Positions 9,532-20,100 of a stretch of 64,000 nucleotides of DNA are shown piece by piece. The DNA is from Phaeodactylibacter xiamenensis (GTDB taxonomy: Bacteria; Bacteroidota; Bacteroidia; Chitinophagales; Saprospiraceae), in contig NZ_JPOS01000079.1 of the NCBI RefSeq assembly GCF_000759025.1, positions 62,001 to 126,000 of the forward strand, in the 5' to 3' direction. Every line of letters starts with the position of its first letter. The stretch's first letter is position 1. Both the position numbers and the translations under genes were made by a program. A model generated the notes under the pieces. It was given only the letters and a program-made list of their open reading frames with translations, did no database searches and was not told the DNA's origin.

Positions 9532-10423
9532 CTGATTTAGTTTCCAGTTTCCAGCCTTCCGGTCGGGTATGTTTCCAGCGGCGGTGGCTCCACAGCCAGT
9601 ATTCAGGCTTTTGGCGGATTTCCTCTTCCAGCAGCCGGGTGTGGGCTTCTGAAATGGCACCGGCGGGCAGGCTGGCCGGATCCTCAGAAATGACTTTGAA
9701 CCGGATTTCGTAATACCCCCGCTTTACCTTGTCAATGTAGCCAAAGACAACCGGGTAGTTGTACTTTCGGGCGTAGGCCTCCGTTCCGAAAAGCACCGCC
9801 GTATCCTGGTTTAGAAACTCGGTCCAGTACGCCCGGTTGGGGTTGGAGGGCGCCTGATCGGTAGCAAACAAAATGATGCTTACCCCATGATCAGCCTCAA
9901 AGAACTCCCGGGTTTTGCGGATGGAAACCATGTCCATACCAAACCGGCTGCGGGAAACTGTGATTTTTTGGTTAAAGAACTGGTCTTTCAGCGGTTTGTA
10001 AAGGCCCACAACCCGGTGTTTGATATACATAGGCATAGCTGTGGCGGTCATCTCCCAGTTGTTGTAGTGGCCGGCACAAAGGATGACAGGCTGCTGACGC
10101 TCGTAAAAAGGCTCCAGGATTTCCGGATTGACCATTTTCCCCCGGCGCTTGATCTCTTCTTCCGGGATACTGAAAGATCGCACCGCTTCAACTACGAGAT
10201 CGCACAAATGCCGGTAGTACTCCCGGGCGATGCGGTCGATCTCTTTTGCTGGTTTTTCGGGGAAAGAGCGCTCCAGGTTGCCCAGAATCACCTTTTTGCG
10301 GAAGCCAAAAACCCGGAACAGCAGCCAGGAGAGGGCATCAGAAAAACGGTGCATTACGGGCAAAGGCACGTACGAGAGGGGCTTGATCAGCAAGTAAAAC
10401 AGGACTATGTTCATATTATTCAT
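9521..10423 (-). CDS. LpxL/HtrB-type lipid A acyltransferase
   Basis: The product has 300 residues with one N-terminal membrane segment (about 4-22) and the lysophospholipid acyltransferase core. The catalytic HX4E motif is visible in AGHYNNWE at about residue 117, and a second conserved block is RFGMDMVSIRKTREFF. The C-terminal block YWLWSHRRWKHTRPEGW is the usual LpxL end. It transfers a secondary acyl chain to Kdo-lipid A (or to an aminolipid) at the inner membrane. Either of two in-frame ATGs three codons apart could be the start. The 3' end overlaps the DUF5916 gene by 11 bases. Confidence 0.9.
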   Translation of the reverse strand: MNNMNIVLFYLLIKPLSYVPLPVMHRFSDALSWLLFRVFGFRKKVILGNLERSFPEKPAKEIDRIAREYYRHLCDLVVEAVRSFSIPEEEIKRRGKMVNPEILEPFYERQQPVILCAGHYNNWEMTATAMPMYIKHRVVGLYKPLKDQFFNQKITVSRSRFGMDMVSIRKTREFFEADHGVSIILFATDQAPSNPNRAYWTEFLNQDTAVLFGTEAYARKYNYPVVFGYIDKVKRGYYEIRFKVISEDPASLPAGAISEAHTRLLEEEIRQKPEYWLWSHRRWKHTRPEGWKLETKSATN

Positions 10424-10516
10424 CGATTCGTTAATGCCAGCCGTGCGATGAGCAGACTTTCAGTGGCGGCACAAAGGTAATATTAAACCATATACTGCGT
10501 TTTGCTTCAGGTTGCC

Positions 10517-10524
10517 TAACTTTG
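10517..10524 (+). promoter_or_regulatory. Promoter -7 element candidate for the SprB-repeat gene
   Basis: TAACTTTG matches TAnnTTTG and sits 26 bases before the start codon at 10550. A clear -33 TTG at normal spacing is not seen; a TTTG lies only 12 bases upstream. Confidence 0.4.
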
Positions 10525-10549
10525 CGCCGAAAATGTAGAAAACCATACC

Positions 10550-13500
10550 ATGAGCAGAAGCTACCTACTATCGCTTGCTTTGATTTTGCTGGGCTTTGCC
10601 GGAAAGGCACAGGAAGAGAATCTGGAGGTGATCCGGAGTACGGCCCTACCGTGGGGCAGCCCGGTCAAAAATATATTTGTTGATACCGATAATACCAAAT
10701 GGGTGGCCAACACCCGGATTATTCAAAAAGTCAGTGGTGCCCGTTCTGCAGACCCTATCACGCTTCAGCCCGGAGAAATGGGCCTGTTCCAGTTTTCAGG
10801 CGGCAATGCCGACATCCGCTGGCAGCAGCAGGAGCTCACGGAAGCGATCGGGGATATCATAGACGAAGACAACTACATCACTACCGCTTTTTACGATGAG
10901 GTCAATCAGGATATCTGGCTGGGTACTAGCCTGACCGGCGCCTACCGCCTGAAAAAAGAAAATGGCAAGTTGGTTTTCAAAGAGCAGTTGTCGATGGACA
11001 ACACCAAACTGAGGTCCAACTTCGTTCATGAAATCGCTAAGGACGGGCCTGGCCGTATTTGGATTGCTACCAATGATGGCGCTTTGGTCGGCCGGGATGG
11101 CAAATGGGACCTGATTGAGAAGGGGCTAATCATTGAGTCTGTTGCGGTGGCGAATGGGGAAGTCTGGCTGATGGGCGACGGGTTGGTTGGAAAAGTAGAC
11201 CGCAAGGACCGTTGGGAGCTTATCGATATCCCAACCGACGCAGTGGAAGGCAGCATTACCGATATTGCATTGGATGCGAAAGGCAGGCTCTGGATTGCTT
11301 CCCGCATCATTGCCTCCTACAACCCGACCAGTGGGGAAACCAGCACTTTTGGAGGAGCGGAAGAATATACCAGTGAATTTGCCAATTACCTGGCCGTAGA
11401 CCTGGACGGTGCAGTCTGGATTGGTACAGAAGACAAAGGTGTCTACGTTATTCAAAAAGGCTCGTCTCTGGTTGCTACCGTAGAGCTTGTCAGCCCGGTC
11501 ACCTGCAATGGGAATGGCTCAGATGGTGCCCTGCGGGTAAAAGTAACCGGCGGTGCTCCACCTTACACCTTCAACTGGAGCGGCAATGCAACAGGTGACA
11601 GCCCCGACCGTCTTACGCCAGGTACTTACCGCCTGACCATCACGGATACCAAGGGCAACAGCCGTTTGACGGATATCAGTGTCCCGGACCGCAGGGTTAC
11701 CCTTCGGGCAGAGGCCCGCAGTGAGGTCAGTAGTGCTGGTGCTGCCGACGGGCAGGCAGAAGCAAGAACCACGGGAGGCATGCCCCCGTATAAATACGCC
11801 TGGGACAATGGAGAGACAACACCCATCGCCATGCAGTTGTCAGAAGGCGCACATACGGTGACCGTGACGGACCGGCAGGGCTGTGAAGTGTCAGCTGTGG
11901 TCAATATTTCGCGTACCCTTGAGGAATTGGCCGTTCAAATTGAGCAGGTTAAGCCCATCAAATGTCAGGGTAATAAAAGTGCTGTGCTGAAAGTAAATGC
12001 AGAAGGCGGCGCCAAGCCTTACACGTACAAGTGGAGTGCAGCCGATGCGCTCACCCCTCAGCTGACCGGACTGCTTGCCGGCGATTACGGCGTCACGGTT
12101 ACGGATGCGAATGGTACGGTTGCATCAGCAACTTATACGGTGGAGGAGCCCTCCGCTTTTCAGGTACAAGCTCAAGTCACACAACCGGCTTCTGCTAATG
12201 GCAGCGATGGCACTGCAGAGGTGGAAGCGTCCGGAGGCGTGTCCCCTTATCAGTTTGCTTGGAGCAGCGGTGGTAATGCTGCAGCGGTGACTGGTTTGCC
12301 TGCGGGTAAACATACCGTTACCGTAACGGATGCCAACGGATGTGCCACTACCGCCGAGGTGACCGTGAGCGAAGACATTCTGCCCTTATCGCTGAACATT
12401 AGTCAGGATGCTACTATTGATTGCCAGGGTGCCGCAGCCGGCGCGCTTTCCGCCAAAGTTACGGGCGGCAAAAGCCCCTTTACTTACACCTGGAGTAACG
12501 GTGGTGCAGGAGAAGTCCTCAGCGGCCTGACCGCCGGAGCCTATACCCTGACCGTTACGGATGCAACAGGAACTGCCGCTGAGGCTTCTTTTACCATCGA
12601 AGAACCAGCCGCTTTAAAAGCCCGTGCAGTTCAGGTGACACCTGCGAATACCGGCGCTTCCGATGGGGCTGCAAAAGCAGAGGTTAGCGGAGGTGTTACG
12701 CCTTATGCTTATTTGTGGACCAACGGTGCCAGTACAGCCGAAATTAAGCGCCTGTCCTCTGGTGCCTACACCGTTACCGTAACCGATGGCAACGGCTGTC
12801 AGGCAACAGCCAAAGTAGAAGTCACAGAAGATATCGCTCCCCTTCAGGTGCAGTTGGAGATGAGTCAGCCCGTAAGCTGTACAGAAGGCGCTGATGGGCA
12901 ACTCACGGCAGTAGTGGACGGCGGCAAAGGCCCCTTCGCTTACGCCTGGTCGAATGGCAGCACATCCGAAAGGCAATTAAAAGCCCTCCCGGCGGGCACC
13001 TATAGCCTGACGGTGACTGATGTAGTAGGCAATACCTCAAACGCCACCGTCGAAGTGACGGCACCGCCCAAGCTTAAAGTCGGCGTGGAAGTTACTGGAG
13101 AAGCCAGTCCGGGCCAGGCAGACGGGCGTGCGGTGGTAAGCGCTTCCGGTGGAAATGGAGGCTACGAATACCTCTGGATCAGTGGCGAAATCAGTGCTGA
13201 GGCTACCAAGTTGCCGGCCGGTATGCAAACCGTAACGGTTACAGATGCGAAAGGGTGCACGTCTTCCATTTCGGTGGAGATGATAGAGGATATTTTACCG
13301 CTTCAGGTCACTATAGCTCCTGAAGCTTCCATTACCTGCGCCGGAGCAGCGGATGGCGTTTTGGTCGCTACCTTGAAAGGCGGCAAAGGGCCTTACCGTT
13401 ACACCTGGAGCAACGGCAGCACTACAGAAACCCTTGCGGAGCTGAGCGCAGGATCGTACGCCCTGACCGTCACAGATGCACAAGGGACGACCGCGGAAGC

Positions 13501-15496
13501 TACCCTTTCGCTTGCTGCCCCCGAGCCCATACAGGCAAAAGCCACTGCTGTACAGCCCGCCAGTACCAATAATGCAGATGGTATAGCCAAGGTCAGTGCC
13601 ACCGGCGGTACGCCGCCTTATACCTATGCATGGAGTACGGGGGCATCCACAGAAGTGGCAGAGTCCCTTCCACCGGCTGATCATACAGTGACCATTACGG
13701 ATGCCAATGGGTGCACCGCTACCGCTACGGTGGGCATTACTGAAAACATCCTACCCCTGCAAGTATCGCTTACGGAGACAGGTCCTGTTAGTTGTAATGG
13801 AGCAGCGACGGGTGCCATTGCCAGCGAGGTCACAGGCGGCAAGTCTCCATTCAATTATGCATGGAGCGGCGGGCAGAACGGGCCGGAAGCAAGCCAACTC
13901 ACAGCCGGAGATTATTCACTTACCGTAACAGATGCAGCCGGCACTACCGCTACCGCCACGCTTTCGATTGGCGAACCGGCAGCTTTATCGGTTGAAGTAG
14001 TAATCATTCAGCCCGCCAGTACGAATGCTTCAGATGGCAAAGCGAAGGCTTCCGGAAAGGGGGGCACCCCACCTTATTCCTATGATTGGAGTACCGAAGT
14101 CTACGCCGACCTGGCGGATAACCTGCCACCGGGCAACCACACTGTAACCATTACGGATGCCAATGGGTGCACCGCAGAGGAAAGCGTGGAAATTACGGAA
14201 AACATCCTACCCCTGGCTTTAAATTTGGAAGTTTCCGCTCCCATAAGCTGTAAGGGTGGAGTAGGCGCTCTGAATGCCGCCATCACCGGTGGAAAGCCAC
14301 CGTTTGCCTATGCCTGGAGCAATGGCGCCACTGAGCCCCAGGCAGCAGGTTTATCCGCTGGGGCTTACCAGCTCACACTCACCGATGCGGCAGGGACAAC
14401 GGTAGAGGCCGAAACAACTCTGACAGAGCCGGCAGCGCTTTCCGCGAAAGCCACAGCGGTGCAGCCAGCCAGCACGAACAATAGCGATGGCGTTGCCAAG
14501 GTAACTGCGACCGGAGGTACTGCTCCTTATACCTACGCCTGGAGCACAGGAAGTACGGAGGCACAGGCAGCCGGACTTCCACCGGCTACCCATCAGGTAA
14601 CCGTTACAGATGCCAGGGGCTGTACGGCTGAGGCGTCGGTTGTGATTTCCGAGAATATCCTCCCACTGGAAGTGGAATTGTCCGCAACCCAACCCATTTC
14701 CTGCAGCAGCGTTTCGGATGGTGCCGTACAAGCAGCTGTGAGCGGAGGCAAACCACCTTACACCATCACCTGGAGTGATGAAAGCACCGCTGGTGAAAAC
14801 CGTACGGGACTAGGCGCGGGCAGCTACGAGGTGACCGTGACCGATGAGGCGGGGAACGAAAAAACAGCCGCTGTTTCTATGTCCGCACCAGAGCCTCTCA
14901 CTGCTGAACTGGGACGCGTAGAGCCTGCATTCAGCGATACCAGTGAAGATGGGAAGGCAGAAGCAAGTGGGAACGGAGGTACACCGCCTTACAAAATCAC
15001 CTGGGACAACGGGGCTGCGGGCCCTAAAGTGGAAAACCTTGGCCTTGGGCAGCATAGCGTCACCGTTACAGATGCCAACGGCTGCACCGCAAGTGCCAAC
15101 TTTGAAATTACGGAAAGAGTATTGAAGGAACTGACCAGCGCCGTGAGCAGTGGCCAGACGATTCAGATGCAAAAGCTGCAGTTCGAAGCGGACAGTTCCA
15201 CGATTCAGGAATCGGTGAAGCCCTTGCTGAACGAGATTTACATTTTCCTCAAAGACAACCCTTCCATCGTCGTGGAAATCGGCGGGCATACGAATAACCT
15301 GCCTCCGGACGAGTATTGCGATCAATTGTCGACTGCCAGGGCCCGAGCTGTAGCCGAGTATATGGTAGCTAAAGGGATCCCTTCAGACCGGGTGTTCTAC
15401 AAGGGTTATGGCAAACGAAAACCACTCTTCTCTAACCGCACCGAGGATGGCCGAAGGCGGAACCAACGTGTGGAAATTAAGATATTGAGATTATAG
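10550..15496 (+). CDS. Giant SprB-repeat protein with propeller and OmpA-like anchor
   Basis: The product has 1648 residues. A signal peptide (1-20, ending GKAQ) is followed by a propeller of sensor-kinase type (about 25-305) with blades carrying IWLGT, RIWIATNDG, RLWIAS and VWIGTEDKGVY. Sixteen SprB-type repeats of about 76 residues fill 311-1523, each with GG.PPY.Y.W and a T.TD..G end. The C terminus (about 1525-1648) is an OmpA/MotB-like peptidoglycan-binding domain (VEIGGHTNN, LSTARARAVAEYM, RRRNQRVEIKIL). SprB repeats are known from the gliding adhesin of Flavobacterium. Here there is no T9SS sorting domain, so the protein is more likely exported by Sec and held to the wall. An intrinsic terminator follows at 15504. 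Adhesion or envelope bridging is inference. Confidence 0.9.
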   Translation: MSRSYLLSLALILLGFAGKAQEENLEVIRSTALPWGSPVKNIFVDTDNTKWVANTRIIQKVSGARSADPITLQPGEMGLFQFSGGNADIRWQQQELTEAIGDIIDEDNYITTAFYDEVNQDIWLGTSLTGAYRLKKENGKLVFKEQLSMDNTKLRSNFVHEIAKDGPGRIWIATNDGALVGRDGKWDLIEKGLIIESVAVANGEVWLMGDGLVGKVDRKDRWELIDIPTDAVEGSITDIALDAKGRLWIASRIIASYNPTSGETSTFGGAEEYTSEFANYLAVDLDGAVWIGTEDKGVYVIQKGSSLVATVELVSPVTCNGNGSDGALRVKVTGGAPPYTFNWSGNATGDSPDRLTPGTYRLTITDTKGNSRLTDISVPDRRVTLRAEARSEVSSAGAADGQAEARTTGGMPPYKYAWDNGETTPIAMQLSEGAHTVTVTDRQGCEVSAVVNISRTLEELAVQIEQVKPIKCQGNKSAVLKVNAEGGAKPYTYKWSAADALTPQLTGLLAGDYGVTVTDANGTVASATYTVEEPSAFQVQAQVTQPASANGSDGTAEVEASGGVSPYQFAWSSGGNAAAVTGLPAGKHTVTVTDANGCATTAEVTVSEDILPLSLNISQDATIDCQGAAAGALSAKVTGGKSPFTYTWSNGGAGEVLSGLTAGAYTLTVTDATGTAAEASFTIEEPAALKARAVQVTPANTGASDGAAKAEVSGGVTPYAYLWTNGASTAEIKRLSSGAYTVTVTDGNGCQATAKVEVTEDIAPLQVQLEMSQPVSCTEGADGQLTAVVDGGKGPFAYAWSNGSTSERQLKALPAGTYSLTVTDVVGNTSNATVEVTAPPKLKVGVEVTGEASPGQADGRAVVSASGGNGGYEYLWISGEISAEATKLPAGMQTVTVTDAKGCTSSISVEMIEDILPLQVTIAPEASITCAGAADGVLVATLKGGKGPYRYTWSNGSTTETLAELSAGSYALTVTDAQGTTAEATLSLAAPEPIQAKATAVQPASTNNADGIAKVSATGGTPPYTYAWSTGASTEVAESLPPADHTVTITDANGCTATATVGITENILPLQVSLTETGPVSCNGAATGAIASEVTGGKSPFNYAWSGGQNGPEASQLTAGDYSLTVTDAAGTTATATLSIGEPAALSVEVVIIQPASTNASDGKAKASGKGGTPPYSYDWSTEVYADLADNLPPGNHTVTITDANGCTAEESVEITENILPLALNLEVSAPISCKGGVGALNAAITGGKPPFAYAWSNGATEPQAAGLSAGAYQLTLTDAAGTTVEAETTLTEPAALSAKATAVQPASTNNSDGVAKVTATGGTAPYTYAWSTGSTEAQAAGLPPATHQVTVTDARGCTAEASVVISENILPLEVELSATQPISCSSVSDGAVQAAVSGGKPPYTITWSDESTAGENRTGLGAGSYEVTVTDEAGNEKTAAVSMSAPEPLTAELGRVEPAFSDTSEDGKAEASGNGGTPPYKITWDNGAAGPKVENLGLGQHSVTVTDANGCTASANFEITERVLKELTSAVSSGQTIQMQKLQFEADSSTIQESVKPLLNEIYIFLKDNPSIVVEIGGHTNNLPPDEYCDQLSTARARAVAEYMVAKGIPSDRVFYKGYGKRKPLFSNRTEDGRRRNQRVEIKILRL
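11480..15118 (+). repeat. Sixteen in-frame SprB repeats in eight A-B pairs
   Basis: The coding repeats alternate between two forms. Odd-numbered repeats begin with a cysteine block (such as PVSCNG, ITCAG or PISCKG) and end without cysteine (VTDAAGTT). Even-numbered repeats begin with PASTN.SDG and end with DANGCTA. Each pair of about 152 residues therefore carries one cysteine near its start and one near its end. Repeats 5-16 are the most alike. Confidence 0.85.
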
Positions 15497-15503
15497 GGCA
15501 TGG

Positions 15504-15535
15504 GGCGGTGCCTGGTAACGGTGCCGCCTCTTTTA
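15504..15535 (+). terminator. Intrinsic terminator after the SprB-repeat gene
   Basis: GGCGGTGCC and GGTGCCGCC form a 9-base-pair stem (two G-U pairs) with a 7-base loop, followed by TCTTTTA. It begins 8 bases after the stop codon. Confidence 0.7.
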
Positions 15536-15563
15536 TGTGTACTTTTTGAATTTGGGTTTCACC

Positions 15564-16367
15564 TTACCCATTGCCAAGCTCCACCGCCCGGTCAAGTGCG
15601 GCCTGTGCGCCTGCAATGATGTCATCACGGACCAGGTTCTTATCGTAGGAAGCCAGGGCGGCTTCGGTGGTGCCCCCCCTGGAACAAACCTTCTCAATCC
15701 ACTCTTCGCAGGTGAAATCTGTCTTGTTAAAGAGTTCAATAGCACCCCGGAACGTCTGGCTGACCAATAGTTCTGCCTCAGAGTAAGAAAAGCCCATATT
15801 ACGGGCGGCATCCATCATAGATTTCATGAAAAACCAGACGTAAGCCGGGCCACTGCCGGATATTGCAGTAGCCGCATCAATGGCTTCTTCCTTTTCAACG
15901 TAGACAGTTTTGCCAGTGGTGTTCAGGAGGTTTTGAACCATGACGAGCTCTATCCGGGTGACTGCATCAGAAGACGTAAAGGCGGTCATGCCCATGCCAA
16001 TCTGTGCAGGCAGGTTGGGCATAGCCCGGATCACCTTCTCCGCGCCCAAACTACCGGAGATGGTCGAAAGCTTCACACCGGCCATTATAGACAGAAAGAC
16101 CTGTTGCGGGTCGATAAGTGGTTTGATGTGCTCAAACAACACAGATGAGTCCTGAGGCTTTACTGCAAAAATAACAAGATCAGACTGCTGGATACAATCC
16201 TCAGCTCTGCCGTAAACGGTACCAATGTCTCTTTTAGCCAGCTCTGCCGCTTTTTGAGGCGATTTTTCCAGAATCATCATGTCCTCCTTACTGGCGATGT
16301 GAGATCGCAGGAAGCTTTGGGCATAGGTAAGCCCCATGTTGCCGCCGCCAATGATCAGTATTTTCAT
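15564..16367 (-). CDS. proC: Pyrroline-5-carboxylate reductase
   Basis: The product has 267 residues, the normal length. The N terminus has the Rossmann nucleotide site MKILIIGGGNMGLTYAQSFL. The C-terminal half has the ProC signature around AISGSGPAYVWFFMKSMMDAA, with FSYSEAELLVSQTFRGA, and CSRGGTTEAAL near the end. It reduces 1-pyrroline-5-carboxylate to proline with NAD(P)H in the cytoplasm, the last step of proline synthesis. It is a single gene, convergent with the SprB-repeat gene. Confidence 0.95.
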   Translation of the reverse strand: MKILIIGGGNMGLTYAQSFLRSHIASKEDMMILEKSPQKAAELAKRDIGTVYGRAEDCIQQSDLVIFAVKPQDSSVLFEHIKPLIDPQQVFLSIMAGVKLSTISGSLGAEKVIRAMPNLPAQIGMGMTAFTSSDAVTRIELVMVQNLLNTTGKTVYVEKEEAIDAATAISGSGPAYVWFFMKSMMDAARNMGFSYSEAELLVSQTFRGAIELFNKTDFTCEEWIEKVCSRGGTTEAALASYDKNLVRDDIIAGAQAALDRAVELGNG

Positions 16368-16449
16368 AAAGTTGAATTTTTCAAAGGTGCTCCAGATGAG
16401 GCGTAAAGCTACAATTTAGCAGGAATAAGCAGAAATTTTCATTTTGATG

Positions 16450-16480
16450 TTGCAACTTTGATTTAGAGCGCCTATATTTG
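16450..16480 (+). promoter_or_regulatory. Promoter for the yceI-like gene
   Basis: TTG at 16450-16452, 20 bases, then TATATTTG at 16473-16480: a full match to the Bacteroidota housekeeping promoter (TTG-N17-23-TAnnTTTG). It predicts a leader of about 70 bases, which includes a small GGGTA/TACCC stem near 16508-16522. Confidence 0.65.
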
Positions 16481-16555
16481 CACCAATTAAAGTTTAAACA
16501 TTAACAGGGGTAGCGTTGTTACCCTTTCCATAAAAAACAATCAAACCAAACCATT

Positions 16556-17164
16556 ATGAAAAAGGCAAGTATTTTCTCTGTGCTGCTGGCAGCTGTAGCA
16601 ATGATCGGCATGAGCTTTACTAATCCTGTTGAAGGCGAAAAAGAACGCCGCACGGTAAGCGTGGCGGAAAGCAACATCGTATGGAACGGCTACAAAGTGA
16701 CTGGCTCCCACACCGGCAACATTCAGCTGAAGTCTGGCGAGTTGGAATTCGACGGCGATATGCTAACTGGTGGCAGTTTCGTGATCGATATGACCTCCAT
16801 GACGAATACCGATTTGGAAGGAGAGTGGAACGAAAAATTAATGGGGCACCTTAAGTCTGATGACTTTTTCAGCGTGGATAAATTCCCAACAGCTTCGTTC
16901 AATATTACTCAGGTGGTATCTCGGGGTAAGCCAGGCGAGTACAAAATTGTTGGTGATCTGACCATTAAAGATATTACCAAGGAAATTAAGTTCCAGGCCA
17001 ACCTGGAAGATATGGGCGACAAGGCGAAAGCAGTGGCTGAAGTTGTAGTTGACCGCTCTGAATTCAATGTTCGTTATGGTTCAGGCAGCTTCTTTGACAA
17101 CCTGGGAGATAAGACGATTTACGATGAGTTTGACCTGCAGGTAAACCTTGTTGTGAATAAGTAA
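16556..17164 (+). CDS. YceI-family periplasmic protein
   Basis: The product has 202 residues with a signal peptide (about 1-22, MKKASIFSVLLAAVAMIGMS). The rest is a YceI lipocalin-like barrel: SNIVWNGYKVTGSHTGNIQL, the block GGSFVIDMTSMTNTDLEG, HLKSDDFFSVDKFPTASF, and RSEFNVRYGSGSFFDNLGD. YceI proteins bind polyprenyl or other long lipids in the periplasm, and some members are stress-induced. It has its own promoter (16450-16480) and ends at a two-way hairpin (17191-17220) shared with the convergent kinase gene. Confidence 0.93.
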   Translation: MKKASIFSVLLAAVAMIGMSFTNPVEGEKERRTVSVAESNIVWNGYKVTGSHTGNIQLKSGELEFDGDMLTGGSFVIDMTSMTNTDLEGEWNEKLMGHLKSDDFFSVDKFPTASFNITQVVSRGKPGEYKIVGDLTIKDITKEIKFQANLEDMGDKAKAVAEVVVDRSEFNVRYGSGSFFDNLGDKTIYDEFDLQVNLVVNK

Positions 17165-17182
17165 TCGGATCAGAAATGATCG

Positions 17183-20100
17183 TCAATTAGAAAGGGGAGT
17201 AGCGAGAGCTGCTTCCCTTTCTTCGGTTATGCGGCAGGTGAAGAGGAAGGTAGCGCCTTTCCCCTCCTCTGAGGACAGCCCGATATGGCCATTTTCCTCT
17301 TCAATGATTTTCTTGCAGATCGCAAGGCCAATACCGGTACCTGGGTATTCAAGGCTGGTATGCAGGCGCTGGAATATCTTAAAGATTTTTTCCTGATACT
17401 GTGGGTGAATGCCGATGCCATTATCCTCAACGAAAATATAAGGCTTACCCATTTCCTCCCTGGCCCCCACACGTACCTTCAAATTGCGGTCCGGATGCCG
17501 GAACTTAGAGGCGTTGGACAGCAGGTGATAAAAGAGCAATTGCCCGTTTCGGGTGTTGATCCAGATCTTGTGGTTGGGCGTAAGGAGGCTCACCTGGCCT
17601 TCTTTCTGAAGGGCTGGGATTTGCCCGATGGCATTCTCAACCAGGTTTTTTACAGTATTCCAGCTTCTTTGCTCAGCGTATGCGGTAATTTGGGAATAAG
17701 CCTGCAAGTCATCGATAAGCCGCTCCAGTTGCTGCGTCCCCTTCACTGCAAAGTCAATAAACTCCAGCTCTTCCTGGTTCAGCTTGTCATAGGCACGGCG
17801 GCGCAGCAGCTGCACGAAGCTTGAAATATTGCGCAGAGGCGACTTCAGGTCGTGGGCGGCTACATAAGCAAACTGGTTGAGCTCCTGATTGGACCGCCTA
17901 AGCTTGGCGTTTGAAGCTTCCAGTGCCTGGTTTTGCTCCTTCAGGGCTTTGGTCTTTTCTTTTACCAGCTGATTGAGTTCCCGGTTTTTAGCCTTTCGGT
18001 TGAAACTTTGGAGAACAAGCAGCATCACTGCCAAAGCACCTATGAAAAGCAGCCAGTAAAAGGTTAGCGACTGAGTAAAAGGACGGTTGATCTTGAAGTG
18101 GAAAGGGGTGGAAAGGTAGCTGACCTGACCTTTGTCAGTAAGGGCCCTGAGCTCAAAAGTATAGCTTCCGGGCTGCAAACCTGCATACCTCGCCTCTGGG
18201 GTTTTCGTAGAAGCCCATTCCTCGTTCAGCCCCTTTAGACGGTACTGAAAGGTGATGGTTTGGCGGTCCTGGAAATTCAGAGATGCGAACCTGAATTGGA
18301 TATTGTTTTCATTCGGGGCTAGACTGGCCACAGCAGCCTTAATTACCATAGTGTCATTTACTGCCGGCGGGTAAAGCACCAATTTAGGAGATTGTGAAGC
18401 ATTGATGATTTCGCTGGGCTTAAAGTACATTACGCCCTCATTAGTCGCAATGAATACCTGTCCCTGCCATAGTGCAATATCATTGATGCTGTTGGACAAT
18501 AATCCGTCGGACGTACTGTAAGTCACGAGTTGGGCGCGGGGCCCATCAAAAGAGGGTGCAATCCAATTGGTAAGCCCTTTATTCGTTCCAATCCAAAGGC
18601 TTCCGTGCGGGTCCTGGTAGAGGACATTAATGAAGTCACTGGCCAGCAGGCTATCTTGATTGAGTATCCGGTATTCGTTGTTTTTGATCAGGACCAGCCC
18701 GTCTCCTCTGGTGCTGGCACAAACCGTACTGTCTGCCAGGATTTCGAAGTCTGTGATCTGACTGGAAAAAACAGGGTGGCGGTTTTTCCAGAAAATAGTA
18801 TCTGTTGGAGTGATTTGCATTAAGCCATTGGTAATGGTATGGGCCCAGATTGTCCCGCCATGGTCTACTGTGCTGGCGTAGGACCGGCCGGGGAAAACCG
18901 ACTCGATTTTTACAGCTTTTTTATTGAACATCTCCCACGGAGCAGTCATTTGGTCTATTTGGGCAAGGTCAGCTGCCGCTATCTTCCTTATGCCTTTATG
19001 ACTGGAAATAATGAGGTCTCCATTGAGGCCAATATCCAGGTTTTTGATGGCCTCCTGAAGTAGGAGCTGCTCCCTGTTTTGGCCGTAGTAAATCAAGCCG
19101 ATGTCGGTAGCCAGAAAGTAATGGTCCGGAAGGGGCATGGCAATTTTTAGAACCCGGTTGGTGATATGAAAGCCAGGTTGGTCCTCCAGGGTTTTCCTGC
19201 CCGTTACTGCTACCTTGCCGGAGCTGTCGGATGTGAAGAATTCAAGGATGTTACTACGGTTGCCGGCAACCAGGTACTGATCGGTAGCTAATATACTGTT
19301 GATCGTATTTTCTGTAAGGCCATTTGCTTTGCGCACCACCTGAATTGCACTGGCTTGCCGGGGCAAAAAGTAGAGCCCGTTTCCGAGCGTAGCGATCCAG
19401 GCATTGCCTTCTTTGTCTAATAGGACGCTGGAAGGTTGCTGGCCCTTTAAAAGTGTTTGTTGGTAAATAGCCGCCGTATCGCCCTGAATGGCGTATATTT
19501 CAACACCATTTCTAGGTTGTATGATCCATAGATTGTTGTCTTTCAGCCGGATGTGGCTGTTGAGGTCCCGCCCCTGAATTATCTTCTTCGCCGTTTCGGT
19601 GTCCGTATTGATGACCAATACATTGCCCTTAAAGTGGCAATAAAGCAGAGGGCCTTTTGAGGCATAGTAGAAGTAAAACACATCATCACTTGGGTCGCCA
19701 ACTTCGAAGCAGGTGTTGACTTGATTACCGGCTATTTGGAGCAGCTCTGTTCTGTACCCTTTCTTTTTTCTAACCATCCAGGGTTGATCCTGATGTTCGA
19801 AGACCCAATAATAGGTGCTATCTTCCCGGAGGAGTTCCGGGGCCACAGGCATAATGTCCAGGGCATCGTTGAGCCTGAAAAGGTCATTTGAACGGCTGAT
19901 CCAAAGCGCACTTTCCGTTTTTACAAACTGATGGTCAATGTAGGAAGAAAAGGTAGAGGAAGAAATAGGGGCAATTTGGACCTTAAAGTCAGGGGTGAGG
20001 TAGGAGAGGTGGCCAAGGGTGTTTACCCAAAGCCGGTGGTCCACATAGTCAGTGCCAATTACGTCATTACTCGGCAGTCCGTCCTTTGTGGTCAGCGTGT

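Noticed and set aside
8614-9660. 348-residue open frame on the minus strand inside the DUF5916 gene
   Set aside because: It is the antisense of a well-supported coding region, has no signal peptide or motif, and its protein looks like reverse-frame sequence.
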